Shown one piece after another: positions 25,306 to 37,500 of a DNA stretch of 64,000 bases (position 1 is its first letter; each line of letters opens with the position of its first letter). The notes under the pieces are model-generated. The model ran no database searches, had not been told where the DNA came from, and saw only the letters and a program-made list of their open reading frames with translations. Where the stretch lies: positions 12,834,001-12,898,000 of the forward strand of contig NC_088307.1 in assembly GCF_032854445.1 (NCBI RefSeq). The letters are read 5' to 3'. Origin of the DNA: Liolophura sinensis. Taxonomy: Eukaryota > Mollusca > Polyplacophora > Chitonida > Chitonidae. Position numbers and translations under genes: made by a program.

Positions 25306-26809
25306 ACAACTTACTTTGTCCTTGGATACAGTACACTATATGCCATCTCATTCAAAATCGATCTAATCTTCTCAGATAGGCCAACATATGTAGGCCTATA
25401 TATTTACAGGCCTAATTAACTTATTTAAAAATTAGAATATGGCCTACAGGTACTGATACTTGTGTTAGGCTTATGGTTACAGGTCAAGTTGCATGTGTAA
25501 GCCTACATGAATATAGGTAGCCTATATAAAACTTAACAATTGCGACAAACATCTGGTATAGGCCTCTTATGAATAATTGAATCAGAAATTTCATTCAAAG
25601 TTTTTAAAAAGTGCAAATAATTACCTCGCACAGAGGACCAGATAGGCCTAGGTGTTACCTATAACATTTCGGTCTCTATTCCAAGTAGCCTGCGGAAGGC
25701 TTACATCATAGGCCTGGGTGCTGGCCTAATATGTAGGCCGACGCGTATCCAGTAAGTCTACATGTAATCAACCACAAAGGCCTACATGCATGTGCACGTA
25801 TGCTTATAGGCTGCCGGTACCAGTCAAAGAGATGCGTAGACTTTGTCTGCTAGGCGAAATGACGTACAAGTCGAGAGCTACCGTTGTCTAGTGTTTTACT
25901 GGTCAGTGGTATACACACGGCATAAAACCCGAGTTGCGCTGTACTTTCTTTGCCTTGGGGTGAGTCATTTCCAAAAGAGGACTGCATGACTCGATCTACC
26001 GTCAAAGAGGGTGCGTGGATACATAATTTACCGAGCATATGTTCTGTCGTTTAAATCCTGACTGTCAAAAAAGAGACTTCAATTTTGAAGCCTGTGCATT
26101 TAATTATTTAGCTCTTGTCACGCAAGTCTAAAAAAAGCCGGCATCCGATGTACCCTTCCACTTCTCTGATAAATTCACAGCATTATCTTGGGATGTGGGA
26201 ATGATGAGAGCATGACGCGATGGAGAACTCTCTTATTTTGGAGGAAAATTTAGTGATAGCCATGGCCGCCTCCTGTGTTCAGTGACAGATGAAAAGCAGA
26301 TGTTTGTGACGAGCGTATCGAGTGTCTGACTAACTGTGGAGGTGAAACTTTGCGTAAGTGGAACACTAAATAATACTGTTGTCTGACAAGTCCGTGACAG
26401 CGATTCCGTGCATGTCTTCTTTTCCGTACAGTGCAGAAATTTTGAAGATTTCGTTTCGACCGGCCCGCGGTCACCCTAGCTGACAAAAACTAGGCCTACG
26501 GTGAACTAGCGTTGTTCGGGTTTCACACAGTGCTAGCTGTTATTGTTAATGATATTTACCACCATTTCTTTTAATAATCTACACAGCCTGCATTATGCAT
26601 ACATGAATGCTTTTGAGGAGTACACATTTTCTTGTTGCCAAAGTCTGTGCCTTTTGTCATCTATTTGAGGTTGACATGCTGTATCGTTGGAACGGTAGGT
26701 AGAGATAGTCACACTTAATTTGAGATTGACGTTAGGTTTGGCAAAATTTTGTTTGGCCAAGGATGGCCCCAAAGCAATATCAGAGCGTGCTTCATTTAAA
26801 AACCTGATA

Positions 26810-27515
26810 CAGGTACCTGCCCTTGTCAACTCTGTTGACGCCACAGGGGCTCGAAACCAGTCTGCAAACCTTATACAGTGTTAAATATACCATATACCGG
26901 CCTCCTGCGTGTATATATAAGAAGTAAAGGTATGAAACGACTTTCGGCCAGCACCACCCATTGTCTCCAAAATTCAAGTAATAAAGCCTTAAATCAACCC
27001 CCAGCTTTTCCACTTGTTTCTCCACCTGTGGCTATTATCTTCTGAAATTCACCATTTAGTATTTCCAAAGCAGTATTTTGTCCCAGTGGCACTCATGTGC
27101 TAATTGAGCCCATAAGACATCAGTGGTGTCAATGCACCATCTTACTATACTATATATATCCCTATAACCCCAATAGAGACAAATTTCTAGACTAAGCAAG
27201 ATGGTGCATGGACAACACAGATGTCTTAAGTTAAGCTCAGTTAACACATATAAGTGCCACTAGGACAAAATATAACTGATCTGGAAATGCTAAAGGGGAT
27301 TTGAGAAGAAAATAGCTCCAAATGGGGAAACTAGCGGAAAAGTTGAAGGTTAAAGGCTGTATTTCTTGAATTTCAGAGAGATTGGGTGATGTTGGCTGAA
27401 AGTTGTTTCATACCTTTACTTCTTTTATATACATGTAGGAGGCTGGTATATGGCATATGTAAGGTTTATAGACTGGTTTCCAGCGCCTGTGGTCAAGGCT
27501 GTCAGTACAGCAGGT
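26810..27515. mobile_element. Large foldback (palindromic) element
   Basis: Two inverted arms of about 340 bp meet near 27,170. The left arm reads AAACCAGTCTGCAAACCTTA, GAAGTAAAGGTATGAAACGA and TGCACCATCTT. The right arm, reversed, reads AAACCAGTCTATAAACCTTA, GAAGTAAAGGTATGAAACAA and TGCACCATCTT. Identity is high but imperfect, so the palindrome is old. No transposase frame was found. Confidence 0.8.
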
Positions 27516-27884
27516 CCATCACTTGGAGCACCACCAAGGAATTTTGGACCCATGCGACCTAGGAAATAAGCAACTGATGTTATACTTAAAGATAAAGAAC
27601 ATATAAATGTCAGTAAATTTAAGGCCATGGAGATGTATTTGATGGGTAATTTTTGTCTCCAACTTCATGACAACTGCATCAGGGTTGTAAATGGAAATGT
27701 TGTTTTGGGTCCTTCTTTGCTCTAACAAAACTCTAACAAAAGCCAAACCTAAACTGGAATTAATTTAGGACTGGTCATGACCTGAAGTTGATGTTATACA
27801 TGTAGGCTTAGCAAAATTTTTCAAAAGGTCTTTACAGATCACAGCATTTGGGTATAATTGTAATGTCCTCAAAAGCATGTTGTC

Positions 27885-28072
27885 ATTGTGAGTTCAAGCC
27901 CAGCTCAGGCTGGTTTCCTCTCAAGCCATACATGGGAAAGTTTGTCAGCAACCTGTGGATGCTTGTGGGTTTCCACCTGGCTCTGCCTAGTTTCCTCCCT
28001 CCGTATTGCTGGCGGTCATTGTATAAGTGAAATATTCTTAAAGCAGCTTAGAACACCACTCAAATAAATAAA
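27885..28072 (+). repeat. SINE-A, 5'-truncated
   Basis: From the B-box region (GTGAGTTCAAGCCCAGCTCA) through a diverged central domain to the GTATAAGTGAAATATTCTTA tail and AAAT end. Confidence 0.75.
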
Positions 28073-28535
28073 GATATCCCCAGTTTTAAGCTGTTTTTTG
28101 TTTTAGTTTGTGTACAATGTGTCTCATGTGATGTGAACATGTTCCTGCTGTAACAGTGATTGAGGCTGACGCATTGATATCAGCAATTTTGCTGTAGGCC
28201 TAAACACATGTAAAACATTTGAGAGTACATGTATAACATCATCTGTGGCTCTGAGTCTGCAGCTGGGACAGTCAGAAACAGCAGGAAAATGTTCTTCAAG
28301 ATATGCAAGCACATCACAGGCATTAATTTCTTGTTCCTAATTTGTGAAAGAAATCCAGATTTCCATTATTCTTTTTTAACTTTTCTTTCATAATACAAGC
28401 TTTGGACCTGATGTAGCTGTTTATTTAAGTCAGCATGCTTGAAGATGAAAGAGTATTAGAATATACATGGTATAATAAGGGGATTTTTACTCCTAATTAC
28501 TGTTTTTCTCTCTGAATATTTCAGGTACTGTAAGA

Positions 28536-31500
28536 ATGGATTTGCTTCCACGCAGTCATAAAGAGTTTGGCTCAGTAGAATACTGGGACAAATTCTTCAA
28601 GAAAAGGGGAAGTAAGGCTTTTGAGTGGTAAGAAACAAGTCTTCGTGCTCTTTCTTAAGTTTTACGTAATATTTCATTTTCTTTATCAGTGAATGATCTG
28701 CTAGTGCTTTCAAATGGTAGAAATATGGTTTTGCAAATTATTCCTTGTACCCTTACGGATACTAGGTTCTTTGAAACTTTTGGGAATGTGTCAGTGTCAT
28801 GTGACTTTTTTTGGTGGTGGTGGTGTTGTCTTTGACTTGCATGATGTTGGAGTCTGACATAGGCACTCAATGAGAATTGATGTTAAGACTTTGGAATTAA
28901 GCTCTGGAGTTCATTAACAAACATTGTTAATCAAAGCAATAGGGCCTAGGCCACCACAGGCACTTCATACAGCCAAATATGGGAGGTAAGTGTTTTGATG
29001 GTAGAGGATCATGGTGATGTCAGCCCTTTTGTGCTATGACATTTTGTGACAGGTGATAACTAATCAGTTCATTTCAAAGGGCAGGTATATACAGTAATTA
29101 ATGTTGCCCATAATCAATAACTATCTTCTCTGGAAATATTTACATGTAGTTTGGTGTTGGATTTTGTTGGTAATTTAATATATTTAAGTCATTTTGGGGG
29201 GAAAATTTCCAATATTGTACATTTCTGCCCAAGTTAAAATTGCACTGATTTCCCCTTTACTGTAAATAGAAAGCAATTATGTCATGGCAAAAAGGAATAT
29301 CACCATCATGTTCTAACTTCAAAACTCAAAACTCCTTTATTGAATCTGATTAATCTAACATTAAAAAAAATTGACTGTTTAAAACTGGATTTTAGGCCAT
29401 ACATGTATAAGTTTCGATTTTTGGTTCTCTAACCATTACAAAAGAATTTCATTTTCCTGTGCGCATAGTGAAAGCTATGCTCCAGGAAACAGCATGGCAT
29501 TATTTTTTTTAAAAATGGCAAACAGCCTGAAGTGTTTATCCTCTATGTACATTATACACTGCAGCAGAATTTATGTAAGAAATATAACATAGTTTGTCAT
29601 GCTGAAACAGTGGACAACTCCCGTTTGCTGTGCATTATCTTTGCGAAAACAACTGATATCTTTTTTTTTTTTTTGTTAATATGTAACGGTCTAGGTTGTT
29701 TTGTTATGATTTTGGACAAGTCCATGTCAGTGGAATGAGTGGGAAATAAATGTGCTATTGCAACACAATGACCCAAGATCTTCTCTCCAGGCCTAGAGGT
29801 TAGCATGCTATTGCAGGACAATGACCCAGGATCCTCTCACCAGGCCTAGAGGTTAGCATGCTATTGCAGAACAATGACCCAGGATCCTCTCACCAGGCCT
29901 AGAGGTTAGCATGCTATTGCAGCACCATGACCCAGGATCCTCTCATCAGGTCTGGAGGTTAGCATGCTATTGCAGCATGACGCAGGATCCTCTCATCAGG
30001 TCTGGAGGTTAGCATGCTATTGCAGCATGACCCAGGATCCTCTCATTAGCTCTAGAGGTTAGCATGCTATTGCAGCACAATGACCCAGGATCTTCTCACC
30101 AGGCCTAGAGGTTAGCATGCTATTGCAGCACAATGACCTAGGATCCTCTCATCAGGTCTAGAAGTCAATGTGCTATTGCAACACAATTACCCTATATCCT
30201 CTCACCGGGTTAGCATGCTATTGCAGGACAAAGAGCCAGGATTCTCTCATCAGGACTAAAGGTTAGCATGCTATTGCAGCACAATAACCCAGGATCCTTT
30301 GAACAGGCCTAGTGGTTAGCGTGCTATTGCAGGACAAAGAGCCAGGATTTTCACACCAATGCGATCACAGTGAATTCAAGTCCACCTCATGCTTGCTTCC
30401 TCTCTGATCATATCTGAGAAAGTTTGCCAGATGCATACTTTCTTCCCACTATAATGCTGTCAGCTTTTGTGTAAGTGAAATATTCTTGATTATAGCATAG
30501 AACACCAATCAAATAAATAAATAAATAAACTAAATTATTTTCATTTCTGACTTTTAATGTTTCAGGTATGGGGAGTATCCTGAACTGTGTGACGTCCTGC
30601 ACAAGTACATCAAACCCTCAGACAAGATTCTCATGGTCGGCTGCGGCAATTCTCAGCTTAGCGGGGACATGTATGACGTAGGACACCGCGACATCACCAA
30701 CATTGATATCAGTGATATCGTCATCAAACAGATGACGGACAAAAACAGAGAAAAACGTCCTGATATGAAGTGGGTGAAAATGGATATGTCTCAGGTAAAG
30801 GCTACAGGCAGAAAGAAAAAGATTTTTTTTTGATTTTTTTTTTTTGATTGGTGTATTACGCCGTACTCAAGAATATTTCACTTATACGACGGCGGCCAGC
30901 ATTATGGTGGGTGGAAACCGGGCACAGCCATCGACCATCCGCAGGTTGCTGGCAGACCTTCCCACTTACGGCCGGAGAGGAAGCCAGCATGAGCTGGACT
31001 TGAACTCACATCGACCGGAAAGAAAAAGACAGGACACTAGTTATTGCAGGAAGATACAGGTACATGTAGGGGTATTTCTGCTCTGGAGAAATTTCAGTGG
31101 GTTGTTCTCCTGGAAACTCCTGGAAAATTCACTTGCTATTTATGGCCAACACAGAACATTGTTGAACAAAACTTTGTTACCTTTACAGTGTGTTGTTTAT
31201 TAGCTCCTAAAACTAACCTGTTGGACAGTTCATGACCCTCAACTGCACGAATCTGTGTGGTTATCAGTAATTGCATACTCTTGTGATGAAACGGCTCCCA
31301 TGAAATGAAAGAAAACAAACAAAAAGTGAATACCTGTGTAAAGACATTGAAACTTACAAAACTATGGGGTCAGGGCATACCAACGACTTTAAAAATGATA
31401 CTTGTTGCTGCCTCGTGTGGTACTCAGCACTGAGAGGCTAGAGCAAGGAGCATGACTGGCTGGCCAGTTGTCAGTAAAATGTGACTTGGTTGGGTGTCTG

Positions 31501-34500
31501 GTGTCTTCGGCATGATACTTCAGTAATGGCAATGCGTTGGAGGCATAGCCTCACCCTGCCACAAGAAGTCACATTATTTGTACACGTAACTAATGACCCC
31601 TCTTCGTCAAATGACTGAAAAATTGCTAGGGATGACGTTAAACACTTAGCATACATACATACATACAGAAATATGTTTACCTTTATTTCTTTTTTTCTTT
31701 ACAAATAAAATGCTGTGAAATGCTTGAAATCTATGGCAGTTGTATTGACCAGTTCTCTGAATCTGGGTGATGGTGATGAGTTTTTGTGGTGCATGTATGT
31801 ACAACTATAGTGTGTACCTCTGCACATAAAGAGCTAATACAACAATATGGTAGGGTATATGTGGGAATGTTTGTTACATCATTGATACCTAAAATTAAAT
31901 GTCAAACTACTGTTACAAGGAAACAACTGCTTCAAATATGTCTGATGTAGATTTAAGCTACATGTACATTGATAAAAGTGTGAGCTAAATTGATAAAAGT
32001 ATGAGAGAAAGTGATAAAAGTGTGAGCGCAATTAATAAAAGTGTGAGCCCAGTTGATAGAAGTGTGAGCGAAATTGATGAAAGTGTGACACCAGCTAAAG
32101 TTTTCATTGCTTATTACTTTGCAGATGTCTTTTGCTGATGGACAGTTTAGTGCGGTGTTAGATAAAGGGACACTGGATGCTGTGATGACAGACGACAGTG
32201 AGGAAGTCTCGTCGAAAGTTGATCAGATGTTTAAAGAAATCGGGAGGGTTTTACGACAAGGGGGACGATATGTCTGCGTGTCACTTCTACAAGATCATAT
32301 TCTTAGAAAAGTACTCAAATATTTTCCAGAAATGTAAGTGGTACTCATTGAATTCTAATTACATGGTATGTACCCCAAATCGTCAACCTTTGCTTATATG
32401 AAAGAGCAACTTTCAGTGCAATTTATGCACATTTCTAATTTGATTTTGGAAACAAAATTTTATCAGTCTACACAGAATAATCCCTTCAGAATATGGTTGA
32501 ATAAACACTTTACAAACATGTGAAATGGTTGAAGAATTACAGTATATACATATCTTGGGCTCATTCCAAGCGGCCATTTTTAACTTAGTCCTCAGCATTT
32601 AAAACCCCTGTCAGCATTTAAAACTTCAGTCAGCATTTAAAACGCCTTTCAGCATTTAAAACCCCTGTCAGCATTTAAAATTTCAGTCAGCATTTAAAAC
32701 CTCAGTGTAAAAAGTACTTCATTGGTTGAAAAGGTTGAAGGATCACTGTCTATCAGGTGCAGAATTTGTACAAAATGAAAAATTACCAATGTGGTATGTC
32801 CCCTGAGCTTTTTTTTTTGGCTCCAATTATGAACATGATATGTGTACCTAATAGACAGATCTGTACAATCAGTGGAGGAGCCTTTCCAAGGTTAGGTTTT
32901 AAATAGCCAGTAATTAAAGTTTGCAGGGTCAGCAGATTTATTGTCATAAGTTTATCATTTAAGTAAACACATATCTGTTTCAGAGGCTGGCCAGTGAGAA
33001 TACATCAGATTTCTGAACAGACTAATCCTGCTGAAGAAAAAGAATTCCACATGCCAGTGTTTTTATTAGTGTTCACAAAGTTTAGGAAAATACCATCCAG
33101 TAGACAAGTAAGTACAAGTTTGTGCTGTGACTAGTTTTATTACGTTTTGGAAAATACCATGCAGTAGAGAAGTGAGTACAAGTTTGTGTTGTGACTAGTT
33201 TTATTACGTTTTGAAAAATACCATCCAGTAGACAAGTATGTACAAGTTTGTGTTGTGACTAGTTTTATTACCTTTTGAAAAATACCATCCAGTAGACAAG
33301 TAAGTACAAGTTTGTGTTGTGACTAGTTTTATTACCTTTTGAAAAATACCATCCAGTAGACAAGTAAGTACAAGTTTGTGTTGTGACTAGTTTTATTACC
33401 TTTTGGAAAATACTGTCCAGTAGACAAGTGTAAGATGATAACTTGTGATGTTGATTGAAATTGACATAACACAGATTTTCTAACAAATACTACAAGAAAA
33501 GATACATGTATCTCCATGCCTCAAGGATTCATTCATTCATTCACGAAGTAAGGTGAGGTATTGTGAGTGTGGGGGAAATGTGGTGTTGGTGCCCAGGTAA
33601 GCTGTTTTGTTTGGGTCATTTGAATAAGTTTTTTTGTTTGGGTCTGCTAGTCTCACAGTCTTCACATTATCTTTATGAAACTTGGTGGGAATGATGAACA
33701 GGATTTGGGGATTACTCAGTTTGAATCATGTGGGATATTTGCATTGTTAGCTCACTGTTATGAAATAAGCTTTTTCATGTTCATGAATTTTCTTGGTCTT
33801 GATAAACATGCTTTCAAGATGTTGACATTTTACTTGATTGTTCTGTTTTGGTTAAAACTACCATGTTTTGGACTTGCTGTGCTTACATTCACTTCTCAGA
33901 TGTGTATGTAGCCCCAGAGGAAGGAAACCATTACAGGTGAACTGTCGGGTTTCTCATAACCCTTGTTATGGACTTGAATTGAAATGTAATACATGGAGCT
34001 TCACCGGTATGATGTACATGAAGTTTGAGTTTGGGAGTATTTTTGTTCATGTTTAACAAAATCGTGATCTTTTTCATACATGTACCCTCTGTGGACTTTG
34101 ACATGTAGCCATTACATGTATGCTGATTGCTACATGTCTAGTGAATGTATTTTTGCAGTAATACACATACATCTCCCAAAATGCATGGTATTTGCGTAAT
34201 TACATGTAGTGCCATTATTATCTGTGTTGTCACATGTAATGATGTTTTTCTCTTCGCAGATATTAGAAGTATCAAATGATGATGATAAAATCCAGAGGTT
34301 TGACGATGTGGAGAAGCTATCAGCCTGGGTCAAGGAATCTCAATATTATGCTGTCATTAAACATCAACTGTCACAAAAGTAAGTCCTCCTTTATTCACAA
34401 AAGTAAGTCTTCCTTTATTCACAAAAGTAAGTCCTCCTTTATTCACAAAAGTAAGTCCTCCTTTATTCACAAAAGCAAGTTCTCCTTTATTCATAAGTTA

Positions 34501-37500
34501 AGTTCTCCTTTATTCACAAAAGTAAATCCTCCTTTATTCACAAAAGTAAGTTCTCCTTTATTCACAAAAGTAAATCCTCCTTTATTCACAAAAGTAAGTT
34601 CTCCTTTATTCACAAAAGCAAGTTCTCCTTTATTCATAAGGTAAATCCTCCTTTATTCACAAAAGTAAATCCTCCTTTATTCACAAAAGTAAGTCCTCCT
34701 TTATTCACAAAAGCAAGTTCTCCTTTATTCATAAGTTAAGTTCTCCTTTATTCACAAAAGTAAATCCTCCTTTATTCACAAAAGTAAGTTCTCCTTTATT
34801 CACAAAAGCAAGTTCTCCTTTATTCATAAGGTAAGTCCTCCTTTATTCACAAAAGTAAATCCTCCTTTATTCACAAAAGCAAGTTATCCTTTATTCACAA
34901 AGTAAGTCCTCCTTTATTCATGAAGTAAGTCCTCATTTAATCACATTAGCAAGCCCTCCTTTATTCACAAAAGTAAGTCCTTCTTTATTCACAAAAGTAA
35001 TTCCTTCCTTATTCACAAAAGTAAGTCCTCCTTTAATCACAAAACTAAATCATCCTTTAATCACAGAAGTTTAGCATATTGTGTGAATCTTTAGTTCTGG
35101 CCCATGTGGTATTAAAACAACATTAACAGCTCCTCAAATTTCACAGTTCCACACCGGTTTTCTTTTTTCTTTTTAAATGTAAATCTACGTGTATTGTATA
35201 CAAACCCTGTCCCGATTGCACCTTAGAAACCCAGTGGGACATAATGGGACATCTGGTGTAAGTATTCATCATGTTGAAATACAGGTAACTAGTCAGGGAA
35301 TTTAATACTGAGATTGTCGTTTTGAAAGTAAATGGATCTCAGTGCTGAAACCTGATGACATAATCAGAAGATGTTCAGTGGCCTTTCATTGTACGCTGTG
35401 CATCTGAAAGTATGAACATGTATTCTGTTTGGGGGCCTCCGTGGCTCAGTCGGTTTGCGCGCTAGCACAGCGTAATGACCCAGGAGTCTTTCACCAATGC
35501 GGTCGATGCGAGTTCAAGTCCAGCTCATGCTGGCTTCCTCTCCGGCCGTACGTGGGAAGGTCTGACAGCAACCTGCAGATGGTCGTGGGTTTCCCCCGGG
35601 CTCTGCCCGGTTTCCTCCCACCATAATGCTGGCCGCCGTCGTCTAAGTGAAATATTCTTGAGTACGGCGTAAAACACCAATCAAATAAATAAAATAAATG
35701 TATTCTGTTTGTTTTTTTAATGTGTCGGTCTAGTGCTTTGTCTCCGATTATACATCTTTTCAGGGGTACAAAATCTTGAAATGAGTATAGAAAAGCTTAT
35801 CAAACATGCATGTACTAGGCTATGGTTATGCCTTGACCTTGGTAAGGAAATTTCTAAAGCTCTTATTTTTTGTTGCACCTGAATAATGATAAGCTGTTGA
35901 CGGTGCTTGTGGGTATTTTGTACAGTCTCACATTTCACTTTTCTGCCTCCTTCTGTACATGTATATGCATATGGTGTACAACTCATGTCACAGATGTTAG
36001 TTCATCACTAACTTGCCAAAGGTTGGTGGTTTACCCCAGCTTTCCTGTACCCATGAAATTGACCACAACTGTATAAGCGAAAAATTCTTTTTTTGAAATA
36101 AATAACTCTGATTAACATTTCACATTCTCTTCAAGTCTTGGAGAACTTACCTTTACATGTGGTTTGATGAAGTTTGACAAAAATGCATTTATTAAAACTT
36201 CTGTATAAAATTTTCTCTTTACCCAGATCCATATCAGATGAGCAGATTACATTAGAACTGTTTGGGCTGAATTCTGACTCTCCCCGGTACACGCTCTATG
36301 TGGTTGACAGCCCAACCAAATGTTCCAATAAATTTGCAATATTTATTGTTCCAGAGGGAAGGTGAGTACTTGTAAGGGAGATAACTGCTGTGTGTTTTGA
36401 TTTTTGGGTTTCTTGTTGGTGTCCTGATGCATCATGATAAATGTTTTCTGCTTCTTGTTCAAGTTATCCAGAAGTGTTGGTTGTTGAAGGCAATCAGCTC
36501 TGAAAGCCCAAATTGGCATTTCAGGAGTCCTCACAAGTTCATGCTGGTTCTATGAGACACTGTGGAGACGTTTGGTAGACTGAGTTCACGTCTCAAATGG
36601 TTGGGCTGTTGGTTCAGGGGTGTTGCCGTTCACATGATCCACAGTAAATCATGTCTTTTAGCCATGTTAATTTGCTTGAGCCCCGCCCTTATCTTGCCTG
36701 AACCTGCTTGGTCTCTCGCTTGAATCTTGGAAATGCGGGTTCAGCCTAATAGGTTGTAGGTTCAAATCCAGATTCGGTCAGTACAGCAAGGTAAATGGGG
36801 ATGTTGTACCTGGGATTAAAAATTGTGGTGGTTTTCCCGTGGACTGATTTCCTATACCCGTACACCTGGTCACTGTCCTATACAAAAACAGATCAAAAAT
36901 GTAAATGAATCAATTTAGACTATTTCATGTGGTAGGAATGCAGGTTCTTTTGTCACCATGATGATGTGCTTTTATCCGTTCGACTTCGTAAATGCAAAGA
37001 AAACTTTAACATGAACTATATTTCAGGGAAAGACCCATAAACACTGTCCATAAAAATAGTTTGACATATTTTTTTAGATTTTTTTTCTATCTCCCAAAAT
37101 GCATTGAAAATTTGTATTCTGTGATGGCCTTTCCTTCCCATATTGAGGACCAGTGATGTCACATCAGAGTCTTAACTGCCATGTACTGCTGGATTTTATC
37201 ATTCCAAGTGCATGTACAGGTAAAAATGTAAATGCAAATCGCCGAATGACCCTTGGAACTATTTGACAATGAAAACATAGATATGAGGTAGTGGATACTC
37301 TTTGGGGCACAACAGACCACTGTAGAAAACTGATGTTGTAGAACCATTTACTTGATAGAAAAATTTCTAAAATCATAAATCAAATTATTTTTTCAGTATA
37401 GTGTTTGATGGTCTTTCATGGGGTGTATTCTTCATTTTTATGGGTTTTTTCTTACTTTAATGCCGTGTTTGAAGCAAAAAAAAAAAAACATCTTGAGTTA

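Larger units (their letters stand above)
24326..28524. other. Region between the CAP and METTL13 genes
   Basis: This is non-coding DNA that presumably contains the METTL13 promoter and 5' untranslated exon, since the first coding exon is preceded by an acceptor at 28,524. I could not place them. The region carries SINE-A fragments at 25,135 and 27,885 and a foldback element at 26,810-27,515. The block 25,380-25,830 is rich in the word TAGGCCTA. Confidence 0.5.

Noticed and set aside
34276-34644. 122-codon plus frame rich in KSSFIH repeats
   Set aside because: It runs from METTL13 exon 5 into the donor-derived array in a shifted frame; not a separate gene.
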